From Rhizophlyctis rosea (lineage: Eukaryota > Chytridiomycota > Chytridiomycetes > Rhizophlyctidales > Rhizophlyctidaceae), in NCBI GenBank assembly GCA_027596075.1, contig JADGJC010000133.1, positions 42,057 to 106,056 of the forward strand: a stretch of DNA of 64,000 nucleotides, given 5' to 3'. The notes under the pieces are model-generated. The model ran no database searches. It saw only the letters and a list, made by a program, of their open reading frames with translations, and had not been told where the DNA came from. The position numbers and the translations under genes are program-made. This document shows positions 12,058 to 24,459 of this stretch, one piece after another (the stretch's first letter is position 1; each line of letters opens with the position of its first letter).

Positions 12058-15000
12058 ATGCCGTCAAGAGCAAAGTTTATTGAGGCAGGTTGACAGTCCG
12101 TATGGGCTCTTGCTTATGAATAGCAGGTCTGATGATTACCTCTCACTGACAGAATGAACTGTCACGAAGCTCGAAGGAGAAAATTTTGGGACAACCTCAA
12201 GAACGGATCTCCAAATTGAGAGATGCGGTCGCCTCAAAGCTGGACATTGATGGTAGACACACTTGAAATTGAGGACATCGTAAGAGGCGTACTAAACTTT
12301 TAAGCAGACATCATCTCCGCCTTGGGAACGACGGGGTTGGAGCAACCAACCGAAGAGCAGGTGCGACTTGGCCATATCCCATATAAATTCACACCATTAA
12401 ATCAAACCTTCATCAGATCAAGAGCTCCATAGAAGCCAGCGGAGTGTTAGAGAAGCTTGCCGATGCCCTGGATGTAGATAGTAAGGAAAATAGGTATGCC
12501 CTACGGATGATGGCCATTCCAAATCTTCTGTTGGTCAAACCATCTCGCAGTTTTACCAAAGATAGTTTAGAGAAGGTTGATAAGGTCCTGCGGATGCAAG
12601 ATCTGAGCGAGGCAGTGAATGTCAAAAACCTTGGCTGTTCGGATACTCTGGAACAACGAAAACAATTGGAAAGTCTAAGATCAAGACAATGTCGTCAATG
12701 TCTGGCAATACGGGTGACCAAAGGCAGGGCCTTCCTATCGTCATTGGATCCATTGCAAGTGGGTTGACCGATGATCATACGGTGGATTTTGTCTCTCAAT
12801 AATATATGGCATAGGACGTCTCCTCTGCCATCATCCTGAACATGCAGTTCGGCAACCAGCGATTCATTTCAGGTGCTACTGTGAACTGCACAGAACCCGA
12901 GTTCAACGAGGAATTCCTCATGGATATTGAGGTAGTCATCCATATCGGTCACTTGTTCTTTGCTATGTATGCTGACCAATCTAGCAACGTCCAGGTTACA
13001 GATTGGCATTCAATTTTGGACATTCGGGACCCTGTTCACATTGTTGCAGTGGAAAGGAACACCCGACACGAGTATAGTCTGATAGGAACACACTCGTTGG
13101 ATTGGAGGCAGGCAGGTGAAGACTGATCTCCCTAAGTTTTGTTTGGCTGATCCCTGACTCCAGCTTCGAGTGCTGCGAACTGGGCGATGTACCACGCTTA
13201 TTGAACTACATGATATATTGGACCCAAAGTTGGCCGTGGGATTGGTAGAAATACAACTTGAGGTGCTGCCAAAAGTCCAGTATGGCTTATCTGCGGAGGA
13301 GATAGGGTTCCAGGTAGGGCTTCTGCACAGGACGACAATAAGCCATACTCTATGTGACTCACAGGACGGATCAGCTAAGGAAAGAGGAACGGGAAGAGAG
13401 TGAAAGACGCCGCTTGTTTTTCGTATATGCCAAACAGGTATACATCCGACTTTGGACAAGTACTATGTGTATTACCTGACCCGCAATGAATTTGTAAGTG
13501 GTGGAACGATTACGTCCAAATCCGACCTAGTCATGCCGATCGCTTAGTGAAGATATATGCAAATAATGAGAGTGGACAGAAAGAGCCGACGCCGTGTTTT
13601 GTTAGGCCGCTTCGAAGTAAGGTCATCATGATCTTTAGACACTTTGTCAGTTTTCATAACTCATTTCATCATGGGATTCCCTTTCATCGTCCACCTTGCA
13701 GGCCGCCTGATCGAAAGTCCTCACCATGCTGCGCGGTTCGTATCGTTGTTGGGTTACGAGCGGATGAAAGGAGTGGGCGAGGCAAGGTAGGCAAGTTGGG
13801 CGGAAACAGTTAGTTATTTATTAGAGACTGATGCCAAGTACTCGTGAAGGCTTGACATATGGCAAGAGCTTCACACGTTTCTGAGCTTGGGGAACGGCGA
13901 TAGTCACGATCACGCTTTGTTATTGTGTTCTTTCTTTCTTGGTAACATTCAGTGGAAGTGGGTAGAATGCTTCATTGATGCTGACTATGAGTTTAGGTTT
14001 TGGTCTGGATGCGTACATTACTGTGGGCACGGACAGAACTAACAGTGCGCACGTTTGGGTGACAACCATTGACGGAGAAGGTTCGGATTGCAACCGCTTT
14101 TACCCTACGAGTTCACCAGCGGGAATGACTGACCCGGACCCTCAGGCAAGGCAACATTTTGGGAATCTGTCACCGGCGACAAGTATCCATCTGGTGGACG
14201 CCATCATTTCCGAACGGTGGGATGTTGCTTCAATTCAGAAACGTTGTATGCCAACATTCAGGTGAGTGTTACCCGTTGGATGGCTAAGTGGTCTTTGGAT
14301 ACCGAAATAACCGGAACTTCATCCAGGTCTCGGACGCAACCGATAAATGCAAATTCGACTTCACAGACCTCAAACAGTGGAAACAGCTGTCAAAGGATGC
14401 AATCGCATCCATGCAACGGTAAGCAGTCATCATAGCTGCCGCCACTCCTTCACCTTTTGACCTCTCAACCATCCCCATCTCCGTTCGTAGACATACAACA
14501 CAAACATTCCCTCTCCTTCCCTACAGTTCTACGCTGCAAACAACCGAAGCTGACGTCGAGTTTCACATAGCACAAAGCATCAAGGAATTCCGCGCCGACC
14601 ATGGACTGGGCACATTCTGGGATGAGGAAATGGCGCACTTATTGGGCCAGTGCATATGGACATATGAGATGCAAAAGTTGGGTGTTGGTCAGGGCGAGAT
14701 GGAGTTATTTCATCTTGGGTATGGTGTTGGGTTGTGTGTTGAATTGGCCCACATGTTGACTGATCTTCGCTTGATGCAGGGTGAAACGGTCAATGCCTGA
14801 AGGCCATGTGTTTAAGGTACGGGTCGAGGCCGTCAGCATAATCAGGTGAATCAAATACAACATTGACGGCAAATGACAGGGATTTCCAATGTCGTTCAAC
14901 CATCTGCACACCAATCGGATGTTCACAACACTTACGAAAGCGCAGGCGTGTCGAGATATTCTGCTTGCTCGTGGTGATAAGGTGAGAAACTGACGGGGCT

Positions 15001-15152
15001 CAAAAGGTTCACATATGATTTTGATTTAATGATATCTGACGAGTGCGCGATTTATATAGGTCCGCTTTGCAGTACGGACCAAGATCTTCCCGTACGCAGA
15101 ATCAGTCTGTGCATGTTGGGTTATGGTAGCGGTGCGCTTCAAGCCATTGTAA
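12058..15152 (+). CDS. CEP76: Centrosomal protein of 76 kDa (CEP76)
   Basis: A centriole protein that in animals restrains re-duplication; here presumably part of the basal body of the zoospore flagellum. Eighteen exons: 12058-12084, 12153-12252, 12308-12360, 12417-12758, 12815-12931, 12995-13115, 13171-13313, 13375-13437, 13499-13616, 13702-13786, 13850-13941, 13997-14080, 14146-14261, 14327-14418, 14527-14718, 14780-14816, 14880-14981, 15060-15152. They give 658 aa (human about 659). Diagnostic stretches: FGNQRFISGATVNCTEPEF and SILDIRDPVHIVAVE (C2 domain), LFFVYAKQWWNDYVQIRPSH, the transglutaminase-like core (ARFVSLLGYERM, GNGDSHDHALLLCSFFLGFG, AHVWVTTIDGEG, ATFWESVTGDKY, RTVGCCFNSETLYANIQ), and the tail MPEGHVFKGFPMSF, VRFAVRTKIFPYAESVCACW. 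Exon 1 is the weakest part: it only fits in phase with a GC-AG intron (gag|gcaggt). The usual Cys in GDCEDHA is Ser here. Confidence 0.93.
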
Positions 15153-15470
15153 ATGACATCGTGGTGGTAGCCTTGATGGGCGGTGGGCACCACGTCTTCA
15201 AGGATTCCAGGTTTTGATGGCGGATGTTGTGGAAGTGCAATATTTGTAGATACGATGTGCTGTAGCATGTACAAGGAACAAAGTACTGTAAAGTAAAAGA
15301 AACATTATTATGGCTATGATATTGCTGATTTGCAGGCATTTGATGCCAATGTGGGAACCTGCTTATCATCCAATACCCGTCACACAATCATGAAAAATCA
15401 GATGATTTCGGATGTGCTTGTGTTATTAGTTGTATTAGGTGTTTGTATATACAAATGCATGGGTCATAAT
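15153..15470. other. Intergenic, between convergent genes
   Basis: 318 bp of AT-rich 3' flanking DNA. Nothing recognised. Confidence 0.5.
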
Positions 15471-16343
15471 CTAATCACAGGATGAATCTACCATCTCGCA
15501 TACCCTTCGTGCCCGGAAATCCAAACCCAACGCTGTAATGTTCTTCCTCACCCCCTCCGCCACCGCCTGTCCGCCATGCAGCATATACGCCAGTAACCGT
15601 TGATCGTCCCCCGTACACATCCATAACAGCACTTCCGGGAAGTGCATTGGAGATGGAACCGTAAGCGAAAGCATAGGTATCGATGTCGGGTATTGATGTG
15701 AGGATATGACATTCGACGGCATCAATCCCGGTGATGTAGGCGACGGATAATCCATAGCTGGTGCATCCTTCACTAACGCCTCCCATCTGAACGTCGCAAC
15801 CCCCCTCACATCCCCATACTCCCCAACATAACATCCCATCCCCATCTCCATGCATCCGCTTTCGTCCCCCTCGAATGCCATCAGGAAACACTGCGATTGC
15901 GTTACCAGCACGATTTCGTGAATCCAATAGAATTGATCCGAGGAAGTGAGGTCTGCGTCGGCGGAGGACGCGTACTCAGGGGAGGGGATTCCGTCGGCGG
16001 ATGGTGCCAGTGATGTGGTTGGGTAGGAAGAGGATGTGACTCGGAGGATGGCGGAGGCGTTTTGTGGGTTGTTGAAGAGATTGTGACCTAGGCTGTGAAT
16101 TTTGTCGATCAGGTAGGGTAATGGGATTCCGTCATCGTCGTCGTCGTCTTCAATGACTTCTGTAGCGTCATCTTGTGGAACGTCAATGCTTTTTGATTCC
16201 CAAGTTGGGCAAGGTGATGGGGATCGGGAGGTGTTGGTGGAATTGCAGAGGGATGGGGATGGAGATTCAACTCGCATCACGTCTATGTTCTCCTCCTCCA
16301 TTGCAAATGGTACCGCAGCCGGGACGTTCAAAACGCAGGTCAT
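15471..16343 (-). CDS. Uncharacterised 290-residue protein
   Basis: Unrecognised. A single open frame of 290 codons with no need of introns; an internal Met (MEEENIDVMRVESP) is an alternative start 14 codons in. The first ~75 residues are Ser/Pro/acid-rich, with a run of six Asp. The remainder looks folded: LIDKIHSLGHNLFNNPQNA, FYWIHEIVLVTQSQCFLMAF, ATFRWEALVKDAP and, near the end, MHFPEVLLWMCTGDDQRLLA. The last has the feel of the BTB-like end-of-domain motif (FPxxLxWxYTGD) seen in fungal proteins, but that is a weak resemblance. Codon choice and length favour a real gene. Confidence 0.55.
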   Translation of the reverse strand: MTCVLNVPAAVPFAMEEENIDVMRVESPSPSLCNSTNTSRSPSPCPTWESKSIDVPQDDATEVIEDDDDDDGIPLPYLIDKIHSLGHNLFNNPQNASAILRVTSSSYPTTSLAPSADGIPSPEYASSADADLTSSDQFYWIHEIVLVTQSQCFLMAFEGDESGCMEMGMGCYVGEYGDVRGVATFRWEALVKDAPAMDYPSPTSPGLMPSNVISSHQYPTSIPMLSLTVPSPMHFPEVLLWMCTGDDQRLLAYMLHGGQAVAEGVRKNITALGLDFRARRVCEMVDSSCD

Positions 16344-18262
16344 ACTTTTTGCGGTGTTGGAAGAGGATGGATGTACCGGTATATTATCGATACGAGGGGA
16401 TTCGGGTCGACCCGGTCTATTATAACCGGACTTGCTAAGGATGCGACTCTAAAAGTTTAGCCATATCATCTGGCCGATGAGGTTGCAGGGTCGCGCTTCT
16501 GGCCCTTGCAAAACGGTCATTTCTGCTGATGTTTGTCACAGAAGGCGTCCCGTTAATCGTTACCAAGTGTGATCGGTACTATTGATCTAGTGGTAACACC
16601 CTTCTGCAAATGAAGCTCCACGAATTCCCCTGTCGCACGTTCATGGTTTTACATCATGCTCAAGCTATCCGACGGATTCACATCGTCATTGACGTAGAAT
16701 TGTGCCCAGCGAGGCGCAACGGCAGAAGATGAGAAGAAAAATCTCATAATTTGAGATGAATCCCAACCCTGCAATGCCTGCATTTGGGTTTGGAGGACCC
16801 TGCGAATGCGGGGGCGGATAGGCGACTGGACGAAAATTCGACGGACTGTGCGACATTTGCCGGATGCTTTGCCATTGGCAATTTGGCAAATGCCTTGGCT
16901 CTCTCGGCTGATCGGATTGGGCCGGTAAATGCAGAGCAGGCATCCGACAACTTTCCGAGTGACCCGACAGACAGCGTTGGGATGTCATGAATCTGGTCGA
17001 AGTCCCATTCAACTGCTGCTCAAGCTCCAATCCCCACACTCACGCGTTGAGAGATGCAGGGGCGCCCAACGGTTACGGATGGGAGGGGCCCGATCAAACG
17101 AGAACCGGCATCGTGGAGGGGGAACCAAAAGGGTTGGGAACATTGGAGCGCAAGCAAGCCCGCGTAATGAAAAATGGTTCAAAAAGGATAATTCGTGAAC
17201 ACTGTTTTCACTTTTCGTCCATTCGGACATAGATGTCATAACAAGGGCCAGTGACAACTTTTTGCTGTGCAGGTTTGACAAGTTCGCCTTGTCCAAGTTG
17301 CTTCAAAAATTGTTAGTGCAACGCGTGGAGTTTGGAACAAAGCGAACTGTTGGCTCCTCAAGGAGAACAATACTAACGCCCGACTTGGCGGAAGAGGTTT
17401 GCAGTGGTCCTCAGAACGACTGGCCGGAAGCTCAAAATCCATCGATCGAATAACCGAAAATGCGGCACCCTCCGGGAGGGCAGCAATCCAATTGATGCGG
17501 GCTCTCACGACCTTTGAGTTGCATTGCATGTTCCCTCCCACGCGATCGTTGCTGCACGGCATTCACCATTCATCATTCAACTCATTCATCATTGACCCTG
17601 ATTACGTAAGCGAGTGTTGTCTCCCCTTGCAGAATGAGTGCGAAACGCTTGGCAAAGTTGGCATCTCCCAGTGACTCCCGTGTCCCGACTCCCAAGTCCC
17701 CTGGCAGATGACTTGTTTCAACTTTCAACCATTGCAGTGCGGCAAGCAGCAAGCTGAATCATTGAAATACCAAATACATTCGCTCTCAATGTCGTCCAGC
17801 TTGGCGAGCACTGGACGGTATTGCGAAATGGTATCAGAAAATGCGCCTCCATCAAATTCATGAAGTGGGACAACGCCGTCGCATCTTTTAATGCCAATGC
17901 CAGAGACAACCTAAAAAGGTTGACAAACATAATACGTGCAGGTTCTGGAAAATTGGTTTACTTCCTGCTGTTTAAAAGTGCCTTTTGAAATTTGGATGTG
18001 TTGAAGGCTACAATAAACAAAACCCGTGGCTTGGCTATGAAATTCTTGATTATGTAATTTGTCATCAGAGAAGTCAAAAACGCGGGCGATTTGAAATACA
18101 GTTGGGGTTATAGAAATCAAGAATTTGGTCAGCATTCGAAATGTTCGGACATTCCATTACACAGGGGTCTGGACAAGGCACTTTTACCAATAAACAAATC
18201 CATACGTGAGCCATGAAAATTCTGCTTTCATCCAAACCGTTCAAGACTTTTTATTATCCAGA
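16344..18262. other. 1.9-kb stretch with no recognised gene
   Basis: Only short overlapping ORFs (under 120 codons) on both strands, no convincing splice-linked frame, no tRNA arms. The region holds the upstream DNA of the 15471-16343 gene and of the FMN reductase. Nothing else is seen. Confidence 0.45.
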
Positions 18263-19080
18263 ATGAACTCTCTACGATCACCAGTACTCTCAAAAGTGCT
18301 TAAAAGCGCTCCATACCTCAACAGACCCCTCCTTTCATCATCACATACATTCATTCGTCCAGTTCTGCCTCACACTTCCACACGCTTGTCATCAACAACT
18401 CCCGTGCGATCAACAAAGATGCCGTACACATACACCATCATCTTCGGTACCGTTCGCGAAAACCGGCTAGGAGACCGCATCGTCAAGTTTCTCAAGGCCG
18501 AAGTTGAAAAGCGTGGACACAAGGCGCTGATCGTAGATCCCAAGGTGTGGGCTGTTGCAACCACTTGATATGCGTCGATCGTCGTACTAAATGCCATCAT
18601 TCCCTTTTCCGATAGGGCATCCCAATTTTGGAAAAGAAATACGACGAATACATCAAGGCGAACGAAGAACCCCCAGCCGGCCTTGAAGCCATCGCTGAAA
18701 AGATCCGTGCTGCCGACGGATATATCGTCGTAACGGCAGAATATAACGCCACCATGCCCCCCGGTCTCGTCAACATCATGGACTACTTCCTGCCCGAGTA
18801 CCACCGCAAACCCGCTGCTATCGCCTCCTACTCCTACGGTGCATTCGGAGGCGCCCGCGCCTTGACAGCTCTCCGCCCTTTCCTCTCCAACCTCGGCCTT
18901 ATCACCATCCCGGCCGTCTTCCCCTTCCCTGCTCTGGGCGACGCCACTATGACTGCGGAAGGAGAGCTTCTTGACAAGAGCTTTGAGCCTCGTCTTAAGC
19001 CGTTCCTGGAGGAGTTGGACTGGATGACGGACGCGTTGAAGAGCAAAAAGGAGAAGGATCTTGAAGTCAAGGGTCGGTAA
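18263..19080 (+). CDS. NADPH-dependent FMN reductase family protein
   Basis: A flavodoxin-fold oxidoreductase that probably binds FMN and reduces flavin, quinone or azo-type acceptors with NADPH; the true substrate is unknown. Exons 18263-18544 and 18616-19080 give 248 aa. From about residue 54: YTIIFGTVRENRLGDRIVKF (phosphate-binding loop after strand 1), then GIPILEKKYDEY, ADGYIVVTAEYNATMPPGL (typical EYN), NIMDYFLPEYHRKPAAIASY, SYGAFGGARALTALRPFL. The first ~52 residues are Ser, Thr and Arg-rich with almost no acids, like a mitochondrial targeting peptide. An internal Met (MPYTYTIIFG) would give a cytosolic form. The family is sure; localisation is inference. Confidence 0.88.
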
Positions 19081-19346
19081 GGGATTGGGGGTGGTTTGGG
19101 AGGGGGACGGTTAGAAGACTAGGAGATTACTGCAGTTAGATAGCTAGATAGGATATATCCCGGCAACATAAGGAGGGGCGTTGCCTTACTGTATCATATA
19201 ATATCGACAGATTCTGAATCTTTCTATATCTACATCTACAAGCCATCCAGTTCTGTACACTGATATTGCACCTTTTGGATACATATATAATCTATTTCTG
19301 TGCATTCTATCACCATGTGGTATCAAGCAGAAACGACAAGGGCGGC

Positions 19347-20511
19347 TCAGTTCTTATATACAAATGCAGGACTCTGAGGTCTTGAGACGGGCACATCTTC
19401 CACATTCAACGCAGTAATAGGCGGAGGGGTCGGTGGAGGTATCGTGGCCGCATATTGTGGTTGTGGGTAGTACGCGACGGGAGACTGCGGATTATATCCG
19501 TACGGAGCAGCGGAAGCGACCGGTGGCGGGACCTGCATTGTACTTGCCCGATTCGCGTTTGAATTCTTCGCTCTTGTCCGGATGTAGAAGACTGCAACTA
19601 TCCCAACCACAATAACGGCCAGTCCTCCCACTACCCCTCCCACAATTGCGCCAATGTTTGTTGAGCTGCCGCCGCCGCTGGATGATTGGTCGCTTACGTT
19701 TGTGGAGGGACGAGGACTGGGTATCAAGTTGGTGGTGGGTGAGGACGCTGCGGGAGTAGCTATCGTGGGATCCGGTATGACGCCTGCGCCCACAAAGTTT
19801 AGGCAGACTGCCCTTATAGTGAGTCCATTTCTCGTTATGCATGTAGGGTCGTTCGGAATTGTTGTTGTCCCGTTCGCTATACTGCATGACTGATCACTAC
19901 GGAACACCAACATTGGTCATATTCAGTATGTTGTTTTACACTTGTGTTCACGTTCCCCGATTGCTATTCCGTGCACCAGATTTGCGTCCCTTACCTGAAG
20001 ACGGTCACAACGGTGTCGCTTGCCCTGCATTTTGGACGCAACGATGAAGCCGAATCGAAGCTACATTGATCTTGCCCGATGATGTCGACGTTGATGGGCT
20101 GTCCAGAGTTGCAATCCGCAGTGGAATTATAGGTTTCCAAGACGAGGTACGGAGTGCCTCCTCCATTGCTTAAGGTCATTCCTTGCATGGGTAGACTGGT
20201 GTTGTCGTTGAAGACACCGTTTATGCAATCGACTTTCACCGAAGAGACACCGGGTTGGAGGATTCCACTTTGACATGGCAGTGACATTGTGGAATTGCAT
20301 GTTTGGCTGGGAGTGTTGGTAATGAAGGCTTCGGTTATGCCACCTAACGGTGAAAACTTTCGCGTCAGCATCGGAACAATGTACATGTAACGGGTATCAT
20401 CATCTTCCTACCTGTGCAGCCCGAGTTCTGGTAGAAGGTTGTCACGACATATCCGCGCGCTTGACTCAGGATGGTAGCCAGCACCGTGAAGAAAACCGAC
20501 TGTGTTTTCAT
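19347..20511 (-). CDS. Putative secretory-pathway single-pass membrane protein
   Basis: Function unknown. Exons 20511-20412, 20343-19995 and 19896-19347 give 332 aa. The N-terminus is a signal peptide (MKTQSVFFTVLATILSQARG). The outer part is rich in Cys, Ser, Thr and Asn, with several N-glycosylation sites (NSTM, NDTS-like, NGTT, NVSD) and a repeated Cys pattern (QNSGCTGG, CNSTMSLPCQ, VKVDCINGVF, DQCSFDS, SDQSCSIANGT, TCITRNG, AVCLNF). A Ser/Pro stalk leads to one membrane helix (IVGGVVGGLAVIVVGIVAVF), then RTRAK as stop-transfer, then a Pro/Tyr/Gln-rich cytosolic tail with PPPTPPP. The layout recalls fungal wall-stress sensors of the WSC type, but the WSC domain itself is not evident. Junctions are in phase; start 20511 is chosen over an upstream ATG because it begins the signal peptide. 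Confidence 0.75.
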
Positions 20512-20898
20512 TATGGAAGTTGATATGAGATAAAGGAGGAAGTGGGAAAACCACACACCGATTCAAGGAGAAGTGTTCGAGTTTTGGCCGCCTCTGCCAT
20601 CAGTGGCATGCATGCAACGCGTGTGTTGCACCAACAACTTTGTACTCGGATGCTGCCAAAGTGGACGTTGGACTATGTGGCGTAGAAATAAACAAACAGT
20701 GTTGCATGGCTGTGCCTTCAAGAGTGGCTTGGTTTGTGCTCCTTAGGCGCAGCATCGTTTGGGGTTGTGTGCTGTCCGAGTCGTCGGTCTGGTTCTGGTC
20801 TTGTTTGCACTGGACCTTTGCAGATTATCCAGCTTGCAACAGGCCTTAGCTTCATCCACCTTTTCCCACCAAAATCCCTGTTTCCTAATTTCTGAACA
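20512..20898. other. Intergenic upstream region
   Basis: 387 bp between divergent starts of the membrane-protein gene and the small ORF at 20899. Nothing specific is seen. Confidence 0.4.
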
Positions 20899-21240
20899 AT
20901 GCGACAAATACTCCGCTCACTACGTCCCAAACGAGGCTTTAGCTCCATAACATCGCAACAGTCTCGGCCCTGTCCCGTTCCAAATACCTTCTTCGCTTCT
21001 CAATCCAGTGCAAACCCATTCCGCCAACCCACATCCTCCAGCTCCCAAACTGCCTCCATCGATCATCCCCTACCAATATCCATGCAAGCCGCAAAAGTGA
21101 GGATTGCTCAAACTTCACTACCCATCAGTCCCAATCACTTATCAAAAACAAATCAACAGCCCAAATCCAACACTATCTGCCTTCACCCTTCCTCCACGAC
21201 ACTAGCACTATTTCAGGATTATCTTATCGATGATCTATAA
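20899..21240 (+). CDS. Possible small mitochondrial-type protein
   Basis: Unrecognised 113-codon frame starting MRQILRSLRPKRGFSSITSQ. This start has the hallmarks of a mitochondrial presequence: five Arg and Lys in the first 12 residues, no acids, then Ser-rich. The rest is Ser, Pro and Thr-rich without a clear fold or membrane helix. It ends 168 bp before the WDR27 stop on the other strand. Support is only length, the presequence-like start and position; it may be a chance ORF. Confidence 0.3.
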   Translation: MRQILRSLRPKRGFSSITSQQSRPCPVPNTFFASQSSANPFRQPTSSSSQTASIDHPLPISMQAAKVRIAQTSLPISPNHLSKTNQQPKSNTICLHPSSTTLALFQDYLIDDL

Positions 21241-21408
21241 TTACAGCACCTTAAGTATCAGGAGGGTTTCATGACTCTCCTTTCAAAGCGCGGCAAAGAA
21301 AAGCACTTGTAAATACAACATTATCATTATTATGCATCTATATCTATTGGGCGGAAGCCAGTTTGTGCTTCAAAGTGGATGGCAGCCCATAGGACTTTCG
21401 GGCCCAGA

Positions 21409-24400
21409 TCATGCCCGAAACAGCCTCCCACTCCCATCATATGATCCTGTCGCAATTTCTGGGAAAACAGGGTTGAAGTCGACGGTGGAGACGACATCCT
21501 TATGGTTCCCCGGCAGCCGCTCCACAACCAGTGATTTTCGAATGTCGTAGAGATAAGCATGATTGTCCTTCGAATTGACAAATTGTCGTCAGACCATCAT
21601 TCTTTGCACATTCCATTTTCATACTCAACCATATGCTCACAGACTTACCTCAGACCCCGTAACAACATACCTCCCACAAGGACTCAACGCACACCCCACA
21701 CTCGCATGCCTATTCACATGCCCATTCAACTGCAACACCGCCCGATCCCCAACCCTCAAATCCCAACACCGAATACTATCCATAACCGCACTCGTCGCGA
21801 AAACCCAATGGAAAGCCTGTGGAGGATCCTTGTAATCCGCAACAGCAACACAGTGCACAGCCCTCCCCTGCGCTTCCTTTACACTCCAAACGTCCCGCCC
21901 GTGTGCAGCGTCCCAAACTCCAACCCGCTTATCGGATGTTGCATAGACGGCTAGATGTGATTCGTAGGCGTTGGTGCAGGCGAGAGATGTTATGTGTTGG
22001 CTTCCGGCTTCGAAAGTTGATATGAGGGTTTTGCGGTTTCGGTTTAGTTGTGGTTTGACGGATCCTGGTTCTGGTTTTTCAATCTGATAATTGAAGCACA
22101 GTAACCTGTTCCCTCCACTCATGAGCACCAACCGATTCTTCCAAAAAAACTGTGCGTTCTTCACATCTCCTGCTCCTGTCCTAGTTGTCACCATCCCACC
22201 ACTAGATGCAGGCACACCAAACTGCACCAACGGCTCCGACCGTTCCGGCGTCCACATCCTCGCATACCCATCCGTGCTAGTCGTCAACATCAAAACCGGA
22301 TGATGCGGCAAGTATTGATCACCGTGACTCCACCTCACGCAGGAGACCATCCCGTTGTGGCCCATAAAATCCTTTGGTGGGTGTTTTGGTGATAAAGGCA
22401 TGCGATAGGAGCGAGCGGACCGGTCGGCAGAGGCTGTGGCGAGGAGTTTGCCGGAACTGTGGTATTTGACGCATGTGATGGGGGCTGCATGTTGGATGGG
22501 GGTTGGTGGTTGGTAGGGATGGATGATTGGGTCGCAATCGGCTGGATAGGATGGCGTGTTTCGTTGTGGGGTGGGACGTTTTGTTGTTGATGATTTTCCG
22601 GAGGATGGACTTTCGAATAGTTTGGTTGCGATTGGGGGTTTGGTGTAGCCGGAGGATTTCACCTTTGTTTGGAAGGTTACCGGTTGGTTGATTATAACTC
22701 CTTTCTTTGGAATGGAGGGTTTCCGGGTCGTTGGGGTTGGTTTTGAGGTCTTCTTTGCGGGAGGTTTCTTCTTCACAAAGGTTCGGAGAGGAGATCCTTC
22801 AATGCAGTCCAAATTGTCTGGCGCTTGGAATCCCAATTCAATGGATGCAAGCATTACTGCATCCTCTTTCCCACCATTCACATGGTCTCTCAAAGCGTTC
22901 CGTACATAGCTTGGGATGGTAACCGGCAATCTCTCCACCCCATCCGCCGTTACATCGTCCAGGTCCAAAATTCCAAGTGTGGCAAGATCTTGCAAGCATC
23001 CATCAATCAGCTGCTTCGCCCAGACCCCGCCGGCGTGCGCTGCTACTGAATTCCGGATGAGTTCCCCGAGATTACTATGAGCATCCACTGTCTCCACCTT
23101 TGACTGTTGTTGCACACTCTCACTGATAGCTAACGTCACGATCTCACTGGTCAAGGCATTTCCGACCAGGACCAAAACACCGGATCCCACATTCCTTGGT
23201 GTTGTGAACCCATACATTCCAGCAGTCAGGGCGCTCTGGACTTCATCTCCATCGACGGGGTCCTCATCGAGGCGGGAATGAATAGTGACATTCTCAAAGT
23301 TAATATGAAGGAGGACATTGAAAGCAACGGGATCCATAATGACTAATCCCTTCCCCATACCGACAAAGAGTCGAAGACCTGCTTCATCCGATGCGCTATT
23401 AACCGATCCAAGAGTGGAGTAATACAGTCCCAGAATCGCCGCACTATGAGCAACATCCCCATCCGTTGTATCTGTCTCATCCTCCTCCAAGTGGCGAAAC
23501 TTACTTTTCCACACCGGCAGGCTACTAATATACTCCACACCGCCTTCAGGGTCCCTTTCTGTCATCCTCCCCGCCCGCTCCCTCAACCACAGCGAATGGG
23601 CATCAACCGTTGTCAGGCATCTAGGTTCGCAACTCAAGGATGTTTGACGTGCGTTTGTGTCGTAAAATCTGACTTTACCATCTTCGGAGCCAAGGCAAAA
23701 TCTGGACCGGTGCGGGTCTAAGGCGAGAGTGGTGAAGCTGTATGGCGATATGATTGGAGATTGGTAGAGGCATGTTCGTGAGGCGATGTCCCAGACTGTA
23801 TTTGTGGTATCAATGATAAAGATGGACGGAACCCTTTGCAGCATACCACACATACCTTTGAATGTTCGATCCTCTGAGGTAGATAAGAGATGGTGCTTGA
23901 CGTCTTCCGCAATGCAGAATTCTGCACCAATTACTCTACTTGCGTGTCCTTCCAGGCAAAGGGTCTTTGAAGTGCGGATGTCCACCACATGGATGAGCAG
24001 ATCTACACAACAAGCAACCCATTGGTCATCTTGACTGATTGCTATATACTCGGCACAGCCAAAGTCTTTTTCTAGCAGTTTGGGTGTCCAGAATTGCCTG
24101 GACCTCAGAGGCGCCTTATCATCTGTAGTTGCACTTAAAGTCCACACCGTCAGCCCGCGAGCAGAAGCAGCTACCAATATTCTCGGTGCCGAACGATTTC
24201 CGAATCGGAGGGCAGACACTTTCCCGACAGGTGCGGAATCTAGAACAGTATCTACTTCCGGACTCTCCGTTGCATCGCTGGACCATATTACATCTGTTGA
24301 GTGGATGCGAAGCTGTTTCGAGGAGGGGAAGGGAAAGGCGATCTTATCTGGTGTTGAGGCTAGTTGAGAGAGGCGCAGTCCACTAGGGCAGGGAATTTTG

Positions 24401-24459
24401 GCACAGGACGAGACATTGAATTTTCGGTTTCGTATGTTGTGACTTTCCGCGGATATCAT
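21409..24459 (-). CDS. WDR27: WD repeat-containing protein 27
   Basis: A large beta-propeller scaffold, probably two propellers; its molecular role is poorly known. Exons 24459-23856, 23795-21649 and 21567-21409 give 969 aa. WD-like blades: VSALRFGNRSAPRILVAAS, EYIAISQDDQWVACCVDLLI, LEGHASRVIGAEF then STSEDRTFKVWDIASRT, then a long insert and linker (KKKPPAKKTSKPTPTTRKPS), and a second set: ITCVKYHSSGKLLATASADR, GHNGMVSCVRWSHGD, AVYATSDKRVGVWDAAHGRD, GCALSPCGRYVVTGSE, DNHAYLYDIRKSLVVERLPG, VDFNPVFPEIATGSYDGSGR. The last exon closes the final blade and matches the WDR27 C-terminus as I recall it. A 60-nt intron (23796-23855) has no stop and keeps frame. Orthology to WDR27 rests on layout and final blades. 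Head-to-head with TMEM216. Confidence 0.82.
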
